DNA of 46,368 nt, from NCBI GenBank assembly GCA_021772155.1, contig JADYXS010000679.1, positions 1-46,368 on the forward strand, given 5' to 3'. The notes under the pieces are model-generated. The model was not told the DNA's origin and did not search any database. It saw only the letters and a program-made list of their open reading frames with translations. This document shows, one piece after another, positions 32,527 to 39,410 of this stretch. The stretch is from Candidatus Obscuribacter sp. Lineage in GTDB: Bacteria > Cyanobacteriota > Vampirovibrionia > Obscuribacterales > Obscuribacteraceae. The stretch's first letter is position 1, and the number at the start of each line of letters is the position of its first letter. The translations under genes and the position numbers were made by a program.

Positions 32527-34005
32527 TTATCGGGCTGCGGTTTTCTTGCCTTCAATGCGCACTAACTTGCCGCTTGTGTCATAGACGTCAACAGGAAATA
32601 AGTAGCGAAGTTCCGGTTCAATGGTCTTAGCATCACCGACAACCGTGATGACCAGGTTGTTGTAGTCGATGTGTCGATGCGCCACGCGACGCACGTCTTC
32701 CGGAGATATTGCAAGTACTTTGTCTGTGTAATTTGCCAGATAATCATCCGGAAGGTTGTAGAGTTTTTGGTCCATCAGCCTGGCTGCCACTGATCCCTGG
32801 GATTCAAACCCCAGTTGGAAGTTTCCGACGATGTACTTCTTGGCCGAATCCAGTTCCGCTTTGGTGACCGGAATGGTTCGGATGCGATTGAGCTCGTAGA
32901 GAAATTCCAGTATGGATGGGGCAGTAACAGGGGTGCGTACAGCCGCACCGGCTGTGAATTCACCAGGGTCTTTGCGGGCTGAAAAACCGCTATAGGCACC
33001 ATAAGTGTAACCCTTCGCTTCGCGGATGTTTAAGAACAAACGCGAGTTCGCTGAACCACCAAGGATTTGGTTTGCCACCATGGTCGGAAAATAATCCTTG
33101 TCGTTTTTGCTGATGCCGACGTTTCCGATCTTAACGCTGGACTGAACCGAACCTGGCCTATCAATCAAATAAATGCGCGAACCTTTGACTTCAGGCGGAG
33201 CCGGTTGTGTTGTTACTGACACCTTGCCGGCTTTCCAGTCACCGAATTTAGTGGTAACCAACTGCTTCATTTTTTCAGTATCGAAGTCACCAACGACTAC
33301 GAGGGTAGATACATTGGGCAGAAACTTGGTGGCATGGAATTGAACCAACTGATCTTTTGTAATCTTGTCAACGCTTTCTGGCGTCGGTGCGACGATTGAG
33401 TACGGGTGGGAGCCGAACACCACTTTGTTGAATCGTTCTGATCCGAGAAAATCTGGGTCAGTTCTCTTTACGCTCAAGGATTGAGTGATGTTGGTTTTCT
33501 TGAGTTTTAACTCGTCTGGCGGAAATGAAGGGTTTTGAACGATATCCGAGAGAATGTCGAAGAACTGATCCTTATGCTCGGACAGTCCGCTGCCCGAGAC
33601 GATTGTGAAATCGGCATCGGACGCCCCTTTCATCGCAGCACCAATGCTGTCGACCTGCTCGGCAATCTGTTTGCTGCTCCGAGTTTTTGTTCCCTCAGTC
33701 AGCATGTCGGCAGTAATGGCCGCCAAACCTTCCAAGTTTTTCGGATCGTCAACGTCGCCAACTCTGATACCAAGTTGAAATGTGACGAAAGGCACTTTGT
33801 GATCCTCGAGCATAACTACCGTCAAGCCATTCGGCAGTTTGTAGCTCAGGGGTTTCGGCAACTTGAGCGGGCGTGGTGGCAGAGGCGCAGGCTGTTTCGA
33901 TGCTTCGCTCGGTGTATTAGGGACGCTGGGAGTTTGTGCTTGAGACAATGGCACGCTCAGGCAAAATAACGAAACCAAACTCGAAGCAATAGCTTTCTTA
34001 AACAT
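32527..34005 (-). CDS. M16 peptidase family protein, non-catalytic partner
   Basis: 492 residues with a cleavable signal peptide (MFKKAIASSLVSLFCLSVPLSQA) and a proline-rich linker. The M16 fold is clear from YKLPNGLTVVMLEDHKVPFVTFQL, FHATKFLPNVSTLVVVGDF and REAKGYTYGAYSGFSAR (the conserved RxxxGY element of the family). The zinc-binding HxxEH is absent: where it belongs the sequence reads LAAITADMLTEGT. This is the usual inactive, substrate-gripping partner in two-subunit M16B proteases. It lies 26 bp after the catalytic subunit gene, so a heterodimer acting outside the cytoplasmic membrane is likely. Confidence 0.9.
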   Translation of the reverse strand: MFKKAIASSLVSLFCLSVPLSQAQTPSVPNTPSEASKQPAPLPPRPLKLPKPLSYKLPNGLTVVMLEDHKVPFVTFQLGIRVGDVDDPKNLEGLAAITADMLTEGTKTRSSKQIAEQVDSIGAAMKGASDADFTIVSGSGLSEHKDQFFDILSDIVQNPSFPPDELKLKKTNITQSLSVKRTDPDFLGSERFNKVVFGSHPYSIVAPTPESVDKITKDQLVQFHATKFLPNVSTLVVVGDFDTEKMKQLVTTKFGDWKAGKVSVTTQPAPPEVKGSRIYLIDRPGSVQSSVKIGNVGISKNDKDYFPTMVANQILGGSANSRLFLNIREAKGYTYGAYSGFSARKDPGEFTAGAAVRTPVTAPSILEFLYELNRIRTIPVTKAELDSAKKYIVGNFQLGFESQGSVAARLMDQKLYNLPDDYLANYTDKVLAISPEDVRRVAHRHIDYNNLVITVVGDAKTIEPELRYLFPVDVYDTSGKLVRIEGKKTAAR

Positions 34006-34031
34006 CGTGATCGACTGACCTCTTTTAAAGT

Positions 34032-35429
34032 CTACTGTTTAGTTGTTGTTGGTGTTGAATCAGCCTGCGCGGTCTTCTTGTCCGGGACTACGTCCACAAC
34101 GACGACCGAATCGCGCGTCAGGTACTTTTTAGCAACGGCTTGTATGTCTGCCGGCGTCACTTTCATCACAGCTTCAATGTCTTGGTCGATCAGCTTTGTG
34201 TCGCCATAGAAAGCTGCGTACTCAGCAAGCATGTTGGCACGGGAAAGAGTTTTTTGCAGACTACTTGAGCTGTTGCTAGAGAAGAACCCGCGCAAGATTT
34301 GATTCTTTGCTTTATCCAACTCCGCTTGGGTAACCGGAGTGGTTTTGAGTTTTTCGATTTCATCCCAAAGAACGGCGCGGGATTTTTCTGCAGTAGTATT
34401 CGGCTTGAACATCACGAAAGCGCCGAATGCGCCTGGTCCGCGACGAGAGTCAATTCCAGCGTCGGCACGCAGAGCCGTCTGGTCGCCTTTGACCATCCGC
34501 TGATAAAGCCTCGATGATTCACCGGATGAAAGGATATTCTCCAATACTGAAAATGGGAAGTATTCCGGATCTCGAGATGACGGTATCTTCCACTGCATCC
34601 AATAAGCCGGCATTTCTGCAAGCTTGTCTTTGATCAATTCATAACGCGCTTTGGTGATCGGAGGCTCATCCACATTCGGCTTGGGCGGATCCGGCTGCCG
34701 CGGAATGTTGGAAAAATATTCCTCAACGGACTTATGCACTTCTGCTGGATCTATGTCGCCGACAATGGCCAGAACCGCATTATTTGGTGCGTAGTATGTC
34801 TTGAAAAATTTACGCACATCTTCAATGCTGGATGCTTCCAGATCTTCAAAAGAGCCGATGACCGCGTGCGCATTGGTCCAGTTGTCGAATGTCACTTCGT
34901 CAACGCGAATTGCCGCTAAGCCATAAGGTTGGTTATCAACCCGCAGGCGCTTCTCTTCCTTAACGGTCTCCAACTGATTCTGGAAATTTTCCTCTGTGAT
35001 TTTTAGCGAACGCATGCGGTCGGCTTCCATCCACAAAGCCAACTTCACTTCATTGCTGGGGACACGCTCGTAGTAGTTTGTGAAATCGTGGTGGGTCGAG
35101 GCATTGGTTGAGCCACCAGCGTTGGACACCAATTTGAAGTGTTCTGACTTAGCGATATTTTCTGAACCCTGGAACATCATATGTTCGAACAGGTGCGCGA
35201 AGCCGGAGCGACCCTTTTCTTCGCTGCGCGCGCCGACGTCATAAACCAATGCCACCGATACGACCGGTGCGGAATGGTCCTCCGATAAAATTACGCGCAG
35301 CCCGTTTTTCAAGATGAAGTCTTGAGTTATCGGAATCAGCGGTTTAGGCAGACTGACTGCCAGCGATGGCATCCCAGTGGAAAACAAAAGAGCGCAAGCG
35401 AAGGTTGCACTGACCAGTTTTTTATTCAT
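34032..35429 (-). CDS. M16 zinc peptidase, catalytic subunit
   Basis: 465 residues from ATG 35429 (35432 is equally possible), with a signal peptide (MNKKLVSATFACALLFSTGMPSLA). The inverted zinc motif HxxEH is present as FAHLFEHMMFQGS, and the downstream ligand glutamate fits the LALWMEADRM segment. NNAVLAIVGDIDP and GPGAFGAFVMF belong to the second half. It resembles pitrilysin/processing-protease relatives found in periplasmic pairs. GAGGA sits 5-6 bases before the start and within the 3' end of the small membrane protein gene, so its translation is coupled to that gene. The longer frame to 35477 is not needed. Confidence 0.92.
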   Translation of the reverse strand: MNKKLVSATFACALLFSTGMPSLAVSLPKPLIPITQDFILKNGLRVILSEDHSAPVVSVALVYDVGARSEEKGRSGFAHLFEHMMFQGSENIAKSEHFKLVSNAGGSTNASTHHDFTNYYERVPSNEVKLALWMEADRMRSLKITEENFQNQLETVKEEKRLRVDNQPYGLAAIRVDEVTFDNWTNAHAVIGSFEDLEASSIEDVRKFFKTYYAPNNAVLAIVGDIDPAEVHKSVEEYFSNIPRQPDPPKPNVDEPPITKARYELIKDKLAEMPAYWMQWKIPSSRDPEYFPFSVLENILSSGESSRLYQRMVKGDQTALRADAGIDSRRGPGAFGAFVMFKPNTTAEKSRAVLWDEIEKLKTTPVTQAELDKAKNQILRGFFSSNSSSSLQKTLSRANMLAEYAAFYGDTKLIDQDIEAVMKVTPADIQAVAKKYLTRDSVVVVDVVPDKKTAQADSTPTTTKQ

Positions 35430-35616
35430 CATCCTCATCGTCAGCCCCAAGATTTGTTGCGGACCAAAAAATTGCAACTACCAGGATCGACAGAATAGCA
35501 GAACCCCAAGCAATCTTGCCCGGGACTCCCATACGATTCATCATTTGAAAAACGGCCAGTGCCAGCACAACGGCAAGCACGGCAACGGCATGATGAATTG
35601 TAAGACGAGGCGCCAT
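35422..35616 (-). CDS. Small two-helix membrane protein
   Basis: 64 residues with two hydrophobic helices (AVAVLAVVLALAVFQMM and GSAILSILVVAIFWSA) around a short turn (NRMGVPGKIAW), ending in a strongly acidic tail (ADDEDDE). No family recognised. Its 3' end overlaps the start of the catalytic M16 gene and supplies that gene's ribosome site, which argues that it is real and co-translated. It may help anchor or assemble the M16 pair; this is inference from position. No clear Shine-Dalgarno sequence precedes its ATG. Confidence 0.65.
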   Translation of the reverse strand: MAPRLTIHHAVAVLAVVLALAVFQMMNRMGVPGKIAWGSAILSILVVAIFWSATNLGADDEDDE

Positions 35617-35694
35617 ATGATGGAATCATAGGCGCCCCGGCGCATTCTGGCTAGCCGGTTTTACGCAAGTGCGCGAGTTTTTGTTCTGCCCTAG

Positions 35695-36507
35695 CTAATC
35701 CATTAAGATGCGCGAGCTGGACAGTGTGTCTGCGCATGAGCACTTTTCCCGCTTGTTCGGAATTGTCTTGAGCAGTGCCGCAAGCATGTTTTGGAGCTTT
35801 CCGACGTTGTCGTTAAACACCTTAACAACATCGGCGTGCGAGACTGGCTCGACATCACCGTGGAGCCCGGAGTCGAAATCGGTGATCAATGAGACGTTGA
35901 CGACACACATCTCAAGCTCGCGGGCTAGGTGAGCTTCCGGATACTGCGTCATATTGATCACTTCCCAGCCCTGGGCACCGAACCAGCGCGATTCGGCCTT
36001 GGTTGAGAATCTTGGGCCTTGAATGACGACCACCGTGCCGGTAGGGTGAGTTTTTATCCCGCATGAGGTTCCAGCCGCCACAGCCAGCTGGCGCATTTCC
36101 GGGCAATAAGGGTCAGCGGCTGAGACGTGAGTGGCAATTGGACCATCGTAGAAAGTATCTTTGCGTCCTGTGGTGCGGTCAACATACTGATCGCAAACGA
36201 CGAAATCTCCAGGCACGACATTCTTTTGCAAACTGCCTGCGGCGCAGGGGGAGATAATCCGCGTGACGCCCACCTGTTGCATCGCCCAGAGATTGGCGCG
36301 GTAGTTTATTAAACCTGGCGGAATCGTGTGCTTGCGACCGTGGCGCGGAAGAAAGGCCACCCTCTTGCCCTCGAGTTCTCCGATGAACAGAGTGTCGCTC
36401 GGAATACCATAGGGGTTGTCGGGCAGATATATCTCTTTGGCATCTTTCAGCAGGCTGTAGAAGCCGGAACCGCCAAAAATACCGATGTCTGCCAATGCTT
36501 TGGTCAC
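35695..36507 (-). CDS. mtnP: S-methyl-5'-thioadenosine phosphorylase
   Basis: Cleaves methylthioadenosine with phosphate to adenine and methylthioribose-1-phosphate, recycling the by-product of polyamine synthesis. Motifs are IGIFGGSGFY at the start, FLPRHGRKHTIPPGLINYRANLWA, CAAGSLQ, TVVVIQGPRFSTKAES and INMTQYPEAHLARE, whose MT pair is part of the substrate pocket and separates MTAP from purine nucleoside phosphorylase (ME). The start at GTG 36507 has GAGGG 7 bases upstream and gives the normal 270-residue length; the ATG at 36561 would add 18 unusual residues. It is divergent from the processing protease gene. Confidence 0.9.
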   Translation of the reverse strand: MTKALADIGIFGGSGFYSLLKDAKEIYLPDNPYGIPSDTLFIGELEGKRVAFLPRHGRKHTIPPGLINYRANLWAMQQVGVTRIISPCAAGSLQKNVVPGDFVVCDQYVDRTTGRKDTFYDGPIATHVSAADPYCPEMRQLAVAAGTSCGIKTHPTGTVVVIQGPRFSTKAESRWFGAQGWEVINMTQYPEAHLARELEMCVVNVSLITDFDSGLHGDVEPVSHADVVKVFNDNVGKLQNMLAALLKTIPNKREKCSCADTLSSSRILMD

Positions 36508-36782
36508 ACGCCTGCCCTCATAAATGGAATCCAATCGACCGCTGCATTCACCCGAGCACATCAGGGAAAATCCTCTTTGCGCACACTGCGTCAGCGGCTA
36601 GCATAGTAGCACCCTGAAAACGCCAACTAGCTCAGCTATTAAGACTTTGGAACGTCTAATTATTTGAATAACGGGGTAGATACAAAATAGAGGGTGGCAA
36701 GCCGCCCAATTCGGTTATTGCTATGATGGCTACAGAGCCTGCACCTCCTGCGGCTCAGCATTTACTACAAAGGAAGCCTTAG

Positions 36783-38165
36783 ATGCCCAAAATGAGTCTT
36801 TGGAAGGTTCTAGTTGCCTTGCCGTTGGCGCTGTCGTGTAGCCTTGGTGGCACCGGTCGAATACCGGGCGATGCTATGGCAAGTACTAAAGACGTCCGCA
36901 CCAAGTACGTGGCCCAGTTGCCAGTGAAGCACTCAGCCCGGATCGTTGAGCCCGAACGCCTCTATAAACGGGTCTGGGCTCTGATACGCGAAGAATATTA
37001 CGAGCAAAAATTTGGTGGGCAAAATTGGGATCGCTGGCAGCATCACTATGATGGCAAGCTGAAGACCCTCGATGATTCCCACAAGGCGATCGAAACCATG
37101 CTTGCTAGCCTCGGCGACCGCTATACTCGCTTTCTTGACCATGATGCTTTCGACGACGAGCGTGGGCAAATAGAAGCCAGGCTCTATGGCGTCGGCATTC
37201 AAATTGGCATGGACAAAACACACAAAGTGGTTGTCATAGCGCCGATAGACAATACCCCCGCCTCCAGAGCCGGTTTGATGCCAGGCGATGAGATTGCCGA
37301 GATCAACGGTAAGCCAACTAAAGGACTTTCCGTTGAAGATGCCGCTAAGCAAATCAAGGGACCAAAGGGCACGGACGTTTCACTCACTTTGATCAGAGCG
37401 CTTAAGCCAATTAAAGTGAATATGAAGCGTGATGAAATTCACATCGCGGCGGTTGCAACCTCCAAGATGATTACGCCGGACATTGGCTATATAAGGTTGA
37501 CCAGTTTCATCTCCCAGGATGCGAACAAGGAAATGCTCAAAGCTCTGTCCGATCTGGCCGGGGCAAAAGGAATAGTCTTGGACTTGAGAGACAATCCCGG
37601 AGGATTGCTCACCAATGCCATCGAAATCTCGAACATGTTCCTGGACGGACGCCATGACATAGTTTCCACCGTGGACAAGGATGGTTATAAGACTCCTGCC
37701 GTTTCCGACGGACGTCCTGTAACCAAGCAACCACTGGTCGTTTTGATCAACCGCGGAAGCGCAAGTGCATCGGAAATCGCTAGTGGCGCCGTGCACGATA
37801 ACAACCGGGCGCTTTTGGTTGGCGAGACATCATTTGGTAAAGGGCTGGTTCAAGGCATAACCAGGCTTGAAGACGAAACCGGTGTCAATGTCACTATCGC
37901 GCGATATCTAACGCCGAACGACACGGATATCAACAAGAAGGGCATCGTACCGGATGTGGTTGTTGCGCTCAACGAGAAGGATTATAAAGAAGGTCGCGGC
38001 CCGTGGTGGGCAGATCCCGAAGGACCTTCTGTCAAGCGCTCGCCCGATGATCTCAAGGACATGCAGCTGAAGAAAGCTGTCACTGTTCTGCAAGACAAGA
38101 TAAATGGCGTTGCCGTGGTCGTAGGTTCGGCAGAAACAGCCAAGTCAGCCACTGTCAGCAAATAG
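36783..38165 (+). CDS. ctpA: C-terminal processing peptidase (S41, CtpA-type)
   Basis: 460 residues with an N-terminal signal sequence (LWKVLVALPLALSCSLGG), so exported. A PDZ domain lies at about 130-215 (YGVGIQIGMDKTHKVVVIAP, PGDEIAEINGKPT), followed by the S41 protease core. The Ser/Lys dyad is visible as S328 in GSASASEI and K353 in SFGKGLVQ, with the 25-residue spacing of plant D1 processing protease. DLRDNPGGLL is also present. Such enzymes trim exported proteins at their C-termini. AAGGAAG lies just upstream of the ATG, and a TATGAT box at 36722-36727 may be its -10. It is followed by a terminator hairpin. Confidence 0.93.
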   Translation: MPKMSLWKVLVALPLALSCSLGGTGRIPGDAMASTKDVRTKYVAQLPVKHSARIVEPERLYKRVWALIREEYYEQKFGGQNWDRWQHHYDGKLKTLDDSHKAIETMLASLGDRYTRFLDHDAFDDERGQIEARLYGVGIQIGMDKTHKVVVIAPIDNTPASRAGLMPGDEIAEINGKPTKGLSVEDAAKQIKGPKGTDVSLTLIRALKPIKVNMKRDEIHIAAVATSKMITPDIGYIRLTSFISQDANKEMLKALSDLAGAKGIVLDLRDNPGGLLTNAIEISNMFLDGRHDIVSTVDKDGYKTPAVSDGRPVTKQPLVVLINRGSASASEIASGAVHDNNRALLVGETSFGKGLVQGITRLEDETGVNVTIARYLTPNDTDINKKGIVPDVVVALNEKDYKEGRGPWWADPEGPSVKRSPDDLKDMQLKKAVTVLQDKINGVAVVVGSAETAKSATVSK

Positions 38166-38188
38166 TTCGACCAATCAAGACTACTTTT

Positions 38189-38220
38189 AGGGCGGCGCAC
38201 ATGCGTCGCCCTATCTATTT
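38189..38220 (+). terminator. Terminator-like hairpin after ctpA
   Basis: An 11-position stem, AGGGCGGCGCA (38189-38199) with TGCGTCGCCCT (38202-38212), one G-U pair, followed by ATCTATTTAT. The U tract is interrupted, so efficiency is uncertain. Confidence 0.65.
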
Positions 38221-38224
38221 ATAA

Positions 38225-38409
38225 GGAAGTGACATTGAGCCTTCCCCGAACATTGGTCCTTTTGTCAACGAGCAAGGAACTCAATAGGAACAAAAGGGAC
38301 GGTCCGTGAAGAGAAAGTCCCCACAAAGTTGGGCCTATGCCTGGACTGTGGCGGCAACTGCCGAAAGCCTCACCAAATGTGGTATCACACAGTTTGCCGA
38401 TAACTGGCA
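38225..38409 (+). ncRNA. Possible structured noncoding RNA
   Basis: This stretch has no convincing gene and lies in the 340-bp gap between ctpA and the PPDK regulator. It contains a row of closely spaced inverted repeats. GGAAG/CTTCC pairs at 38225-38245. A 10-bp stem with one bulge pairs 38256-38265 with 38290-38300. AGTCC/GGACT pairs at 38316-38347, and CGG/CCG at 38352-38363. CAAATGTG pairs with CACA and TTTG at 38374-38396, and TGCC with GGCA at 38395-38409. It matches no RNA family I can name. Any sequence folds to some extent, so this is a candidate only. Confidence 0.25.
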
Positions 38410-38505
38410 CGGAGACTAGCATTATCTTATCCGCCCGCCTTGTCATTTTCAGATACAATTCGTGCTAAACATAGTGAGCGGAGCCGTTCGTGCGGCAGGC
38501 AAGAG

Positions 38506-39372
38506 ATGAATATGGAAAAGCCAAGTTTGTCAGTGGATAACAAATTACCGGTCGGTGAGCGCGAGCTGATCATTTTCACCCTTTCGGACTCTAGCGGTGA
38601 AACTGCCGCTTCTGTAGCGCAGGCCGCGCTCGTCCAATTTCCGCCCGGTCACGCCAGCATTTATCGCTTGCCTCAGGCGCGTAGTTGTCAGCAAATTGCT
38701 GGGCTTGTCCGAGAAATCGCCAGTGGGCGGTCTCTCATTGCTTATACGCTAGTGTTGCCGGAGTACCGGGAGATGCTTGAGGAGGAGGCGAAACGCTACA
38801 ACGTTCCGACCCTTGATTTGCTCGGGCCGTTAATTGCCCGGGTGGCCTCTTTGACGGAAGCTCAGCCTTTGGCTCAGCCCGGACGCCTGCACTTACTTGA
38901 TGAAAGTTATTTCCGCCGGATGGAAGCGGTCAATTTCGCTGTTCGCTATGACGATGGTAAAAATCCGGAAGGCATCAGTCAGGCCGACGTGATTCTTGTT
39001 GGGCTGAGCCGGACCAGCAAGACGCCCAACTGCATGTACCTGGCTCAGCACTATGGACTGAAAGCGGCCAATGTGCCTATCGTACCGGGTGTTGATCCGC
39101 CGCTGGCATTGTTTACCATCCCTTCGCGCAAGATCATCGGTTTGACTATCGATCCGCATCTTCTGCATAACCTCAGAAGTACTCGTGCCCAGGTGATAGG
39201 TATGCCTGCCAATAGCGAGTATGCCGATCTTGATGAGATCAAGGCCGAAGTGCAGTACGCCAAACGCATTTTTAGAGAGTTGAAATGCCACAGCATTGAC
39301 GTTTCAGCTCGAGCCATAGAGGAGACTTCTAGCGAAATCTTCCTCTATATGCGCGGAGCCCAACAAAGCTAG
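38506..39372 (+). CDS. Pyruvate, phosphate dikinase regulatory protein (PSRP/DUF299)
   Basis: 288 residues from ATG 38506 (ATG 38512 is also possible); the frame is open to 38440. This bifunctional family uses ADP to phosphorylate, and phosphate to remove phosphate from, a threonine next to the catalytic histidine of PPDK or PEP synthase. Family motifs are IIFTLSDSSGETAASVAQAAL near the start and the P-loop VGLSRTSKTPNCMYLA, followed by NVPIVPGVDPP and the FTIPSRKIIGLTIDP segment. Its position 38 bp before ppdK makes PPDK the target rather than PEP synthase. A TACAAT box at 38454-38459 could be the -10. It probably switches ppdK flux with energy state. Confidence 0.93.
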   Translation: MNMEKPSLSVDNKLPVGERELIIFTLSDSSGETAASVAQAALVQFPPGHASIYRLPQARSCQQIAGLVREIASGRSLIAYTLVLPEYREMLEEEAKRYNVPTLDLLGPLIARVASLTEAQPLAQPGRLHLLDESYFRRMEAVNFAVRYDDGKNPEGISQADVILVGLSRTSKTPNCMYLAQHYGLKAANVPIVPGVDPPLALFTIPSRKIIGLTIDPHLLHNLRSTRAQVIGMPANSEYADLDEIKAEVQYAKRIFRELKCHSIDVSARAIEETSSEIFLYMRGAQQS

Positions 39373-39410
39373 ATGGCGTAAAGCGCCATCCATCAACAAG
39401 GAGAAAGACC

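Noticed and set aside
32496-32529. Stop-codon read-through fusing the M16 partner to the next protein
   Set aside because: The two genes are in the same frame, but an ordinary ATG restart explains the arrangement and nothing else suggests read-through.
38300-38420. RNase P RNA, because of GAGAAAGTCC
   Set aside because: Only a short resemblance to the P4 strand. The flanking conserved RNase P elements are missing.
38219-38458. 79-residue minus-strand gene in the ctpA to PPDK-regulator gap
   Set aside because: No ribosome site and no recognisable features. The stretch is explained as well by terminator and hairpin-rich noncoding sequence.
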